Below, piece by piece: positions 8,909-16,195 of a stretch of DNA of 64,000 bases; position 1 is the first letter of the stretch; each line of letters opens with the position of its first letter. The notes below the pieces were generated by a model. It was not told where the DNA came from. It saw nothing but the letters and a program-made list of their open reading frames with translations, and made no database searches. The stretch comes from Pontibacter silvestris (lineage in GTDB: Bacteria > Bacteroidota > Bacteroidia > Cytophagales > Hymenobacteraceae): positions 55,542 to 119,541 of the forward strand of contig NZ_JAJJWI010000017.1 of the NCBI RefSeq assembly GCF_020907275.1, in the 5' to 3' direction. Both the position numbers and the translations under genes were made by a program.

Positions 8909-9592
8909 ATGAAGATATTACTGATTGAGGATGAACCTAAAGTAGCCTCTTTTATAAAAAAAGGGCTGGAAGAACAAACCTATGATATTGATCAGGCTTA
9001 TGATGGTACTTTTGGGGTGAAAATGGCACTACAGAATGATTATGATCTGATCATTTTAGACATCATTTTACCTAACATGAATGGGCTGGATGCATGTCGT
9101 GAAATCCGTAGGCACAATACTTCTGTTGCCATTTTGATGTTAACAGCCCTGGGTTCTACAGATGATAAAATAACAGGTTTAGATGCCGGTGCCGATGATT
9201 ACCTGACCAAGCCCTTTGAGTTTAAGGAACTGTTAGCCCGCATCAGGGCACTTATGCGACGAGGGAGTGAAGCTATAAGCAGTGAGAAACTAACCATAGC
9301 TGACCTGGAGATGGATGTTGTCAGGAAAACAGTAACAAGAGCTGGTAAACCTATTACCCTTACAGCCCGGGAATTTGCTTTGCTGTACTATTTGCTTCGT
9401 AACCAAGGCAGGGTAGTATCCAGGGTGGATATAACGGAACAGGTGTGGGAGACATCTTTCGACACAGGCAGTAACGTCATAGACGTTTACATTAACTTTC
9501 TCCGGAAAAAGATCGATAAGGAGCATGACCTAAAGCTTATACATACTCTGGTGGGTATGGGGTATGTACTTAAGGTGCAGAATGAGGTATGA
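8909..9592 (+). CDS. OmpR/PhoB-family response regulator
   Basis: A 227-residue two-component response regulator. The receiver domain (residues 1-115) shows acidic E7-D8, phospho-acceptor Asp51 in DLIILDIILPNMNG, a Thr in MLTALG and Lys in TKPFEF. A winged-helix DNA-binding domain follows (about 130-225: LTAREFALLYYLLRNQGRVVSR, NVIDVYINFLRKKID, GMGYVL). A TTG 24 nt upstream is in frame, but the ATG at 8909 gives the canonical MKILLIEDE start. The stop overlaps the start of the histidine kinase by 4 nt (ATGA), so the pair is translationally coupled. A candidate binding array lies just after the kinase gene, before sulP. Confidence 0.93.
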   Translation: MKILLIEDEPKVASFIKKGLEEQTYDIDQAYDGTFGVKMALQNDYDLIILDIILPNMNGLDACREIRRHNTSVAILMLTALGSTDDKITGLDAGADDYLTKPFEFKELLARIRALMRRGSEAISSEKLTIADLEMDVVRKTVTRAGKPITLTAREFALLYYLLRNQGRVVSRVDITEQVWETSFDTGSNVIDVYINFLRKKIDKEHDLKLIHTLVGMGYVLKVQNEV

Positions 9593-10980
9593 TAATCCGG
9601 AAAAAGCTAACGATACAGTTTACTAGCATTTTTGCTATTTTGCTGCTGGTATTTTCGTTGGGGGTATATTACTTTACATCTCTCTATCGGCAGTCAGATT
9701 TTTACGAACGTATACGGCTGCGTGCCTATGCCGCGGCACATCATGTGCTGGATGCAAATGAGCTAAGCGATTCTACGCAGCACCAGAACATGATTAAATA
9801 TTACCATTCGTTGCCTTATGAAGCAGTACGGATCTATAGGAGTAATGGCGACCGTTATTTCTCTGATGGTGACGGTGAGCTTAGCATAGACCAAAAGCTG
9901 CTGGAAAAAGTGAAAAGGCAGAAGGTTGTAAGGTATGACGTGGGTGTGCGCCAGATTGTTGCTGTATTTTATCCTGATGACGAAGGCGACTTTATCGTTC
10001 TGTCTTCCTGCATTGATGTTTACAGCTTACGCAAATTGCAGCACCTGAAAGTGTTGCTTATCATCAGCTTTCTTGTTTCGATGGGCATTGTGATTGTGGC
10101 TGGCTGGGCCTTTGCAAAGCAAGCAATGAGACCGATTAAGAAGATTGTAAGCGAGGTTGAAAAGATTAATGCATCAGGCCTTAACATGCGTCTTAGCAAT
10201 GCAGATGGGAAAGATGAGATTTCGCACCTGGCTCAGATCTTTAACAAGATGCTGGATAGATTAGAGCTTGCTTTTGAAATGCAAAGTACCTTTGTATCCA
10301 ACGCCTCCCATGAACTGCGAACTCCGCTAACAGCTATGATAGGTGAGTTGGAGGTCGCTCTGATGAAACCACGTGAGACCAAGGAATACCAACGTGTGCT
10401 GCAATCTACGTTGGAAGACGCTCGCCTGCTGGCAGAACTTTCCAATGGTCTGCTACAGATTGCGCAGGCAAGTTTGGATTCCTCTAAAATAACACAATCT
10501 TATCTGCGCTTTGATGAGCTGGTGTGGATGGCACGGGAGCAAGCCTTGAAACGACAGCCTAATGCACGCATAGACATAGATTTTGCCAACTTCCCGGATG
10601 ATGAAGATCGACTGATTATTAAAGGGAATGAGGCACTATTATTAATAGCCGTCGTTAACGTGCTGGAGAATGCAATTAAATTTTCTCCTCAGACAAGGGC
10701 TATCACCGGTTTCATAACAGTAGAGAAACTAGATGTTTCGCTAAAGGTAAAGGATCAGGGGGTTGGTATTGCGCAAGAAGACCTTAAGCATGTGTTTGTG
10801 CCATTTTTCCGTGCTGATAATGTGCGGAATATTACTGGCCATGGCATTGGTTTGCCTTTGGCAGAGAGAATTCTGAAGTTGCACAGAGGCTCAATACAGA
10901 TAGACTCGAGAATAAACAAAGGTACTGAAGTAACCATAAAGCTGCCACAGGCCTACATGTTCATTCCCAATAGGGTGTGA
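9589..10980 (+). CDS. Sensor histidine kinase (HAMP-containing)
   Basis: A 463-residue membrane histidine kinase paired with the preceding response regulator. Membrane segments at about 9-30 and 152-173 flank a periplasmic sensor of roughly 120 residues. HAMP follows (AKQAMRPIKKIVSEV). HisKA carries phospho-acceptor His241 in NASHELRTPLTA. The ATPase domain shows the N box (NVLENAIKFS), G1 (KDQGVGIAQED) and G2 (GHGIGLPLAERIL). The organisation resembles CusS/ArlS-type kinases, but the sensed signal cannot be read from sequence. Neighbours suggest metal (divergent CDF exporter) or anion/bicarbonate status (downstream SulP and carbonic anhydrase). Confidence 0.92.
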   Translation: MIIRKKLTIQFTSIFAILLLVFSLGVYYFTSLYRQSDFYERIRLRAYAAAHHVLDANELSDSTQHQNMIKYYHSLPYEAVRIYRSNGDRYFSDGDGELSIDQKLLEKVKRQKVVRYDVGVRQIVAVFYPDDEGDFIVLSSCIDVYSLRKLQHLKVLLIISFLVSMGIVIVAGWAFAKQAMRPIKKIVSEVEKINASGLNMRLSNADGKDEISHLAQIFNKMLDRLELAFEMQSTFVSNASHELRTPLTAMIGELEVALMKPRETKEYQRVLQSTLEDARLLAELSNGLLQIAQASLDSSKITQSYLRFDELVWMAREQALKRQPNARIDIDFANFPDDEDRLIIKGNEALLLIAVVNVLENAIKFSPQTRAITGFITVEKLDVSLKVKDQGVGIAQEDLKHVFVPFFRADNVRNITGHGIGLPLAERILKLHRGSIQIDSRINKGTEVTIKLPQAYMFIPNRV

Positions 10981-11020
10981 TTTTAATCTCATTTTAATTT
11001 CACGTTAACTCCATGTTAAT
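10981..11020 (+). promoter_or_regulatory. Four 11-bp phased TTAA repeats, candidate response-regulator site
   Basis: TTAA cores at 10983, 10994, 11005 and 11016 are spaced exactly 11 bp within near-repeats of CAyKTTAAy (CATTTTAATTT, CACGTTAACTC, CATGTTAATGT). One-turn direct repeats are the usual target of OmpR/PhoB-family regulators. A near-consensus -7 element GATCTTTG follows at 11031-11038, so the array overlaps or abuts the -33 region of a sulP promoter. Confidence 0.6.
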
Positions 11021-11114
11021 GTTATGGGGCGATCTTTGATAAAGTGAAGGCCTCTGTAATTTTAGGCACCATTAGCATTAGTATATCCTGCTAGGGATTA
11101 ACTAGAATTCAAAT

Positions 11115-12686
11115 ATGAAAGAAATAAAAAGCACACCCAGTTTTGTGGCTAATTTAGGAAAAGACATTCCGTCAGGGCTGGTTGTCTTTCTTGTTGCGCT
11201 TCCGCTTTGCTTGGGTATAGCGCTGGCCTCTGGTGCTCCATTATTTTCTGGTTTGATTACTGGTATAGTGGGTGGTTTGTTGGTTGCCTGGCTAAGTGGC
11301 TCACAGCTTAGTGTCAGCGGGCCAGCTGCAGGGCTTACCGTTATTGTGCTGAACGGTATTGAAACATTAGGTACGTTTGAGGCTTTTTTGCTAGCTGTAG
11401 TGCTGGCTGGCTTCTTGCAGCTCGTGCTAGGGTTTGTCAAAGCGGGAGTTATCGGCCTGTATTTTCCTTCGTCTGTGATTCGTGGTATGCTTGCTGCTAT
11501 TGGTCTGATTCTGATTCTAAAGCAAATACCGCACTTTATGGGTGGAGATGAGGACTTTTTTGGCGAGATGGAGTTTTTTCAGGCAGACGGCCGTAATACA
11601 TTCTCTGAAATTGGGCATGCCTTTGCTTCCATACAACATGGAGCTCTGATTGTAGGTATCATTTCGCTCATTATCCTGATTGTTTGGGACAATGAAAAGC
11701 TGAAGCGCCTTAAGTTTTTTAAACTAGTACCAGGTGCCTTAGTTGTAGTTCTGCTTTCTATTGCCATTAATGCTCTTTTTGAGCGTTTTATTCCTCAACT
11801 GGCTATTGCTGATACGCACCTGGTAAGCATCCCGAATATAAGCAGTGCACAGGAACTGGGGAATGAACTTCGCTTTCCAGACTTCAGCTTTTTCACAAAC
11901 CCTCAACTGTACCTTGTAGCTTTTACCATAGCAATTGTAGCTAGCTTAGAAACACTGTTAAGCGTGGAGGCAGTTGACAAACTTGACCCACATAAGCGCC
12001 GCAGCGATATGAATCGGGAGCTTAAAGCACAGGGTGTAGGTAACATTGTAAGTGGTATGATAGGTGGTTTACCAATGACAGCAGTTATTGTGCGAGGCTC
12101 GGCGAACGTTGCTTCCGGCGCCCAGACAAGGTTGTCATCCTTCGTGCATGGTGTTTTCCTGTTTCTTTCTGTTTTATTCCTGGCTGGTTTCTTAAACCGG
12201 GTGCCCCTGTCAGCCTTGGCAGCTGTGTTGCTTGTAGTAGGCTTTAAGCTTACTAAGCCAAGCTTATACAAAAGCCAGATTAAGTTAGGGCACGAGCAGT
12301 TTATTCCTTTTATTGTGACTATAGTGGCTATCTTATTTACTGACCTGCTTATAGGTATTTGTATTGGTTTGGCTGTAGGTATCTTCTATATTCTGAAAGC
12401 AAATTATAATTCACCTTACTTTTTCCATAAAGAGGAGAGTACCAACCGGGAGCTTATTCGCATTAAATTGAGTGAGCATGTTTCGTTTCTTAACAAGGCC
12501 AGCATTATTATGACGTTAGATAAGTTGCCAAAAAACAGCCATGTTATTATAGACGGCGGCAACTCAGAATATATAGATTATGATGTTCTGGAGGCAATTC
12601 AGGAGTTTAAAAAAACTGCCCATGAACGCAATATACTGGTAGAACTGGTTAATATTAAAGAGGTAAGCGTTCTGGAAATGCATTAA
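11115..12686 (+). CDS. SulP-family anion (likely bicarbonate) transporter
   Basis: A 523-residue inner-membrane SLC26/SulP transporter. About residues 15-425 form the membrane domain, with typical LPLCLGIALASGAPLFSGLI and SGPAAGLTVIV in the N-terminal half and ASLETLLSVEAVDKLDPHKR and GLPMTAVIVRGSANVASG in the middle. A short C-terminal STAS-like domain (about 435-520) contains HVIIDGGNSEYIDYDVLEAI. The protein lacks clear evidence for sulfate; location 54 nt before a carbonic anhydrase argues for bicarbonate/CO2 handling, as known for BicA-type SulP proteins. Regulation by the upstream two-component system is suggested by the 11-bp repeat array before the gene. Confidence 0.9.
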   Translation: MKEIKSTPSFVANLGKDIPSGLVVFLVALPLCLGIALASGAPLFSGLITGIVGGLLVAWLSGSQLSVSGPAAGLTVIVLNGIETLGTFEAFLLAVVLAGFLQLVLGFVKAGVIGLYFPSSVIRGMLAAIGLILILKQIPHFMGGDEDFFGEMEFFQADGRNTFSEIGHAFASIQHGALIVGIISLIILIVWDNEKLKRLKFFKLVPGALVVVLLSIAINALFERFIPQLAIADTHLVSIPNISSAQELGNELRFPDFSFFTNPQLYLVAFTIAIVASLETLLSVEAVDKLDPHKRRSDMNRELKAQGVGNIVSGMIGGLPMTAVIVRGSANVASGAQTRLSSFVHGVFLFLSVLFLAGFLNRVPLSALAAVLLVVGFKLTKPSLYKSQIKLGHEQFIPFIVTIVAILFTDLLIGICIGLAVGIFYILKANYNSPYFFHKEESTNRELIRIKLSEHVSFLNKASIIMTLDKLPKNSHVIIDGGNSEYIDYDVLEAIQEFKKTAHERNILVELVNIKEVSVLEMH

Positions 12687-12740
12687 TCTGGTTTAACTGA
12701 ATGGTATAACAAAAGCTATAAAATAAAATCAACAATTCAT

Positions 12741-13403
12741 ATGGAAAAAATATTTGAAAATAATAAGAAGTGGGTAGCTCAGAAACTAAGTGAAGACAAA
12801 GATTATTTTAATAAATTAGCCTTAGGGCAGGAGCCTCGTTATCTTTTTATTGGATGCTCCGATAGCCGCGTTCCTGCTGGTGAAATTTCTGGTACCGGGC
12901 CTGGCGAAATGTTCGTACATCGTAACATTGCCAATTTAGTGGTACATACTGATGTGAATTTACTGTCAGTATTGCAGTATGCGGTTGAGGTACTGAAAGT
13001 AAAAGATATTATCGTTTGCGGGCATTATGGTTGTGGCGGCGTCGCAGCGGCTGCAAGCAACCAGCAGTATGGCCTAATAGATAACTGGCTCCGTAACATT
13101 AAAGATATAATGCGCCTGCATGAGGGAGAAATTACTGCTATCAAGGATGAGGAAGCTCGTTTACGACGTTTAGTTGAGCTAAATGTAATTGAACAGGTAA
13201 GTAATCTGTATAAAACATCTATCATTCAGAATGCTATGCAGGCCAATAATCCTCCAAAGATTCACGGCCTGGTATATGACATCAAAGAGGGTATTTTAAA
13301 AGATCTTAATGTCGATTCGAACATCTTTAAACGCTACGATTACATTTATAGCATTGTGCCGGAGCCGGAAACCGTAGAGGGAAATGATGAGGCTGCGGAA
13401 TAA
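12741..13403 (+). CDS. Beta-class carbonic anhydrase
   Basis: A 220-residue cytoplasmic zinc enzyme interconverting CO2 and bicarbonate. The zinc ligands C39, H95 and C98 and the Asp41-Arg43 dyad are visible in GCSDSRVP and CGHYGCGG, and HRNIANLV is typical. Residue spacing and length fit a complete plant-type (type I) beta-CA. It sits 54 nt downstream of SulP on the same strand and is followed by a terminator, so the two form a probable bicistronic bicarbonate uptake/interconversion unit. Confidence 0.95.
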   Translation: MEKIFENNKKWVAQKLSEDKDYFNKLALGQEPRYLFIGCSDSRVPAGEISGTGPGEMFVHRNIANLVVHTDVNLLSVLQYAVEVLKVKDIIVCGHYGCGGVAAAASNQQYGLIDNWLRNIKDIMRLHEGEITAIKDEEARLRRLVELNVIEQVSNLYKTSIIQNAMQANNPPKIHGLVYDIKEGILKDLNVDSNIFKRYDYIYSIVPEPETVEGNDEAAE

Positions 13404-13443
13404 GAATTAAAGTAAGTTTAGTCTCTATTAGGATTATTGGAAG

Positions 13444-13480
13444 GAAAGCCTGGTTTTATGTGCCAGGCTTTCTTCTTTTA
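13444..13480 (+). terminator. Rho-independent terminator after carbonic anhydrase
   Basis: GAAAGCCTGG (13444-13453) pairs with CCAGGCTTTC (13463-13472), followed by a T-rich tail. It closes the sulP/carbonic anhydrase unit. Confidence 0.85.
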
Positions 13481-13496
13481 TAATAAAAGAGGTTCT

Positions 13497-14117
13497 TTAA
13501 AAGCCTTTAGTGTAGCTGAGAGTTACTTGAAAAGATGAATTGCGCCTAGACCTGCCTTCGTAAGCACCTTCATCGTCTACATCTTTAAAACTGCCGTTAT
13601 AGCGTAAGCCTATGCCTAGGCCGCTGATGCTGCGGTAACCGATTCCGGCAGCATATCCGAAATCAATAGGATAAGGATTGTCTGTTATATCCGTTTCTGT
13701 TGTGGTGGTAGTGGTGCGGCTTCCCGAGGTGTTAGTAAGCTAATTAGTATGTGTTCCTTTTAGCAGGAAGGATATTTGCGGGCCTACTTCAAAAAAAAGC
13801 CCACTGGTTTGTATGCTGAGTAACACAGGCACGTCCAGGTAGTTTAGGCGTGTTTTCTCTTTGCTTGTTGTATTGCCGTTTGTTGTCTCAGTCTTAGCTC
13901 CTTTTGATGTAAAAAGTAGTTCGGGCTGTATTCCAATATGATTGTTGATTTCTTTTCGGGCTGTTACTCCTACTGTATAGCCAGGTCTATAGTCGTAGTT
14001 CTTTGCATCATCGCCTTTAAAAGTAGTATAATTTAAACCTGCTTTTATGCCTACTTGTTGAGCACTTGCAAAACCTGTTATTAACGCTAATCCTGCTCCT
14101 AGTATTAACTTTTTCAT
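13497..14117 (-). pseudogene. Outer-membrane beta-barrel (porin-family) gene broken by an in-frame TAG
   Basis: Reading from ATG at 14117 gives a signal peptide (MKKLILGAGLALITGFASAQ) and a PorT/OMP beta-barrel sequence (QVGIKAGLNYTTFKG, GIQPELLFTSKGA, LNYLDVPVLLS) until TAG at 13742-13740. The same frame then continues without interruption for 80 codons (PIDFGYAAGIGYRSISGLGIGLRYN) to a TAA at 13499-13497, ending in a typical C-terminal aromatic (SYTKGF). The full frame would encode about 206 residues, normal for this family. The TAG lies in a loop region inside a TACTAA-TTAGCT-TACTAA duplication; losing one 12-nt unit removes the stop and keeps frame. The promoter and signal peptide are intact, suggesting a recent or reversible lesion, or a sequencing error. 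Confidence 0.85.
13732..13749. repeat. 6-bp direct repeats (12-nt period) containing the porin stop codon
   Basis: On the plus strand TTAGTA occurs at 13732-13737 and 13744-13749. Slippage between them would delete 12 nt, four codons, including the TAG. Confidence 0.7.
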
Positions 14118-14152
14118 TCTGTTTAGCTGTTCTGAAACATATATATTAGGCA

Positions 14153-14160
14153 CAAAACTA
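14153..14160 (-). promoter_or_regulatory. -7 element for the porin pseudogene
   Basis: The minus strand reads TAGTTTTG, a full match to TAnnTTTG, about 36 nt before the ATG at 14117. A CAAA (TTTG on the minus strand) at 14185-14188 may be the -33 element, although the spacing is long. Confidence 0.4.
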
Positions 14161-14177
14161 TAAAACTATATTAGATA

Positions 14178-14236
14178 TTAAGTACAAAAAGAATCCCCGC
14201 CGCATATTATGCGGCGGGGATTCTTTTTGTACTTAA
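14178..14236. terminator. Perfect 59-nt palindrome, terminator of the SWFGD-type gene
   Basis: Two 29-nt arms pair perfectly around a single central T at 14207. The GC core (CCCCGCCGC) is flanked by A/T tracts giving a U-tract in both directions. It lies 40 nt after the minus-strand gene ending at 14276 and should end its transcript before the porin pseudogene. Confidence 0.85.
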
Positions 14237-14275
14237 ATAAACTTAAACATTTATTTTAAACTTATTCTGTGGCTA

Positions 14276-15226
14276 TTACCACTCATATTCTCTTCTGGAG
14301 CCTGAACCATAAGAATAGGGAGGTCCACTATAAGTTCCTCCTGAACTGTAGGTTCCGTATCTGTTATTATTGCTGCTACGATCACGGTTGTTTGAACGGT
14401 CCTGCATTTCATCCTGTCTTCTTCTTCGTTCTGCTTCATCATCTCCGAACCAAGACTTTACTTCGTCTCCTGCACGATCAAAGAAACCACGGTCATCATC
14501 ATTGTATCTGTTTCGGTTTCTGTCGTTATCCCAGCTTCTGTTTCTGCTATTATCTGAAGAAAAGCGGTCTCTATCGCTATAAGATGAACCAAAGTTGTTG
14601 TCGCGGCCATAGTTAGATCCACCATAGGTTGAACCTACAGTGCCCCCATAGCTACGGTTATTGTCGCTGTTCCAGTTGTTGGAAGAGTTGCTGTCCCAGT
14701 AATCAGATGAACTTCTGTCGTTCACATCCCATCTTCTGTCTCTGTCATTTGATGAACGGTTCCAGGGATTATCAGAAGAGCGTCCCCAACCATTACCTGA
14801 GCGGTCGTAAGAACTTTGGTTGTTATTATAGCGACTGTTGCTATAGTCGTTGTCATAGCGGTTGCTGGATGAACCATAATTACGGTTAGAACCTGTACTG
14901 AATCCTAAACGGTCATGGTCAGAATCGTAGTTACTGCGGGAGCTATAGCTATTATTATTGTCGTTATTGTAATTAGAATCATAGCTGCCGGTGTTACCAG
15001 CGGACCTACCATAAGTAGAAGTACCGCCATAACCAGACGTAGCACTAGTGTCACGTCCAGCTCCTAAATCTCCAGTACGGCGACCATGGATATCCTTACC
15101 ATGTGCACCGCGTTCATCACCGCCTAAACTAAAGTTATCGGAATAGTAGTTACGTGCTGAACTTCTGGATTGTGTTCTGTCAAAATCATTATATGGGTTA
15201 AAACCCGAATTTTCATAGCTTCTCAT
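14276..15226 (-). CDS. Ser/Asn/Asp/Arg/Tyr-rich low-complexity protein with SWFGD motif
   Basis: A 316-residue hydrophilic protein dominated by S, N, D, R, Y and G (runs such as SRSNYDSDHDRLG and SSNNWNSDNNRSYGG). It has no signal peptide or membrane segment and is probably disordered. The only ordered-looking part is at about 243-273, FFDRAGDEVKSWFGDDEAERR, which matches the SWFGD-type domain seen in bacterial stress-associated proteins, often with BON domains. The start was set to the ATG at 15226; an in-frame TTG two codons upstream is possible. A long palindromic terminator follows. The function is unknown; a stress or desiccation role would be speculation. Confidence 0.8.
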   Translation of the reverse strand: MRSYENSGFNPYNDFDRTQSRSSARNYYSDNFSLGGDERGAHGKDIHGRRTGDLGAGRDTSATSGYGGTSTYGRSAGNTGSYDSNYNNDNNNSYSSRSNYDSDHDRLGFSTGSNRNYGSSSNRYDNDYSNSRYNNNQSSYDRSGNGWGRSSDNPWNRSSNDRDRRWDVNDRSSSDYWDSNSSNNWNSDNNRSYGGTVGSTYGGSNYGRDNNFGSSYSDRDRFSSDNSRNRSWDNDRNRNRYNDDDRGFFDRAGDEVKSWFGDDEAERRRRQDEMQDRSNNRDRSSNNNRYGTYSSGGTYSGPPYSYGSGSRREYEW

Positions 15227-15684
15227 AGTCAATAAATTAAATTAGAGATCAATTTATAATCTACAGATGTTTCTACATCCTAGTATTTTTTTACGGACAA
15301 GGTTTAGTTTAGTTACTAAGCCTTGTTTTTGTAATGTTTTATTAACATTCAGTTATATAAAACAAGTGCTGTGATAGTAAAAAAACTAGGCTGAGTAAAA
15401 TTTTGGTATGATTTGTTAATTGTATTATGTGTTTATAATACAAATATTATATATAATTCAATTAATGTTATGTTTTAATGTTTAATAGCACTTTATGCGT
15501 TAAAAATTAGGACTATGGCCTTGTGTTAGATTATTTGCTCTTCTTTTTTTATGTAAAAAAGTTTATCTATATTTTGTATTTAATATAGTATTTGTACATT
15601 TGCTTGCTGTTGAAGAAGTAGTTCTTATTGACTAATCGAAGACTGTTTGAAAGATGCGCAATTATAACTTTTAGCCATAGTACA
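15227..15684. other. AT-rich intergenic region between divergent genes
   Basis: It holds the 5' regions of the SWFGD-type gene (minus) and a small lipoprotein (plus). It contains one terminator-like hairpin at 15297-15330 that is not downstream of any plus-strand gene. No convincing coding frame is visible. Confidence 0.5.
15297..15330 (+). terminator. Orphan terminator-like hairpin
   Basis: ACAAGGTTTAG (15297-15307) pairs with CTAAGCCTTGT (15316-15326) with one G-U pair, followed by a T-run. No plus-strand gene precedes it, so it could end a small RNA or an antisense transcript. Confidence 0.45.
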
Positions 15685-16086
15685 ATGAAAACAAAAACGA
15701 TGCTGGCTTTACTAGGGGCCATAGTAATGTTAACCTCCTGCGAAGAGCTTTTTGGAGATGATGATCTTAAGCCAGATGGTTCTAACCCAAGTTTAGTTAT
15801 CAATACGCCGTCTACCAACCAAACTGTAAATGCTAGTCAGGGATTGCGCATCAACATTACAGGAACAGATAAAGATAATATAACAGATATTGCGTTTTCA
15901 GTTAAAGGAAGCGAAGATGAAGCTGATTTAGTGAAATTCAGTAAATTTCATGATAAAAGAGTAGTTGAGTTTGACACCACAGTTATGCTGAGTGATGTCA
16001 AACCAGGAGTTTATTCTTTGGTAATAGATGCCGTGGATAAGCGAACTAATCGTACTCAAAGAGAAGTGATGATAACAGTTAAGTGA
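15685..16086 (+). CDS. Small lipoprotein with Ig-like fold
   Basis: A 133-residue predicted lipoprotein: the signal MKTKTMLALLGAIVMLTSC gives lipidated Cys19, followed by an acidic linker (EELFGDDDLKPDG) and a beta-sandwich-like domain with alternating hydrophobics (SLVINTPSTNQTVNASQGLRI, GVYSLVIDAVDKRTN). I chose the ATG at 15685 because it starts the signal peptide directly; a TTG 57 nt upstream would bury it. The length and pattern resemble DUF4625-like Bacteroidota lipoproteins, but I do not name a family firmly. It is convergent with topB across a double hairpin. Confidence 0.7.
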   Translation: MKTKTMLALLGAIVMLTSCEELFGDDDLKPDGSNPSLVINTPSTNQTVNASQGLRINITGTDKDNITDIAFSVKGSEDEADLVKFSKFHDKRVVEFDTTVMLSDVKPGVYSLVIDAVDKRTNRTQREVMITVK

Positions 16087-16110
16087 ATCCGATAACATAA
16101 CTTTAGCCGC

Positions 16111-16195
16111 CCATATAGAGAGGGCCGCCATTACTTAATGGCGGCCCTCTCTATATGGCAGGTAGTGTATCAATTAAACTGATACACTACCTGCC
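16111..16195. terminator. Two interlocked hairpins between convergent genes
   Basis: Hairpin 1: CCATATAGAGAGGGCCGCCATTA (16111-16133) pairs perfectly with 16136-16158 around CT. Hairpin 2: GGCAGGTAGTGTATCA (16157-16172) pairs perfectly with 16180-16195 around a 7-nt loop. They share bases 16157-16158. Hairpin 2 includes the last codons and the stop of topB. Together they probably act as a bidirectional terminator, although neither has a long T-run. Confidence 0.7.

Noticed and set aside
13740..13742. TAG considered as a recoded amino acid (readthrough or pyrrolysine)
   Set aside because: No recoding machinery or special context is visible; a nonsense mutation or duplication is simpler.
14178..14236. 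59-nt palindrome considered as an insertion-sequence or phage attachment remnant
   Set aside because: No target duplication or transposase; position and T-tracts fit a terminator.
14269..14889. Plus-strand frames antisense to the low-complexity protein (Cys/Ser-rich)
   Set aside because: Composition mirrors the complementary SND-rich coding; no independent support.
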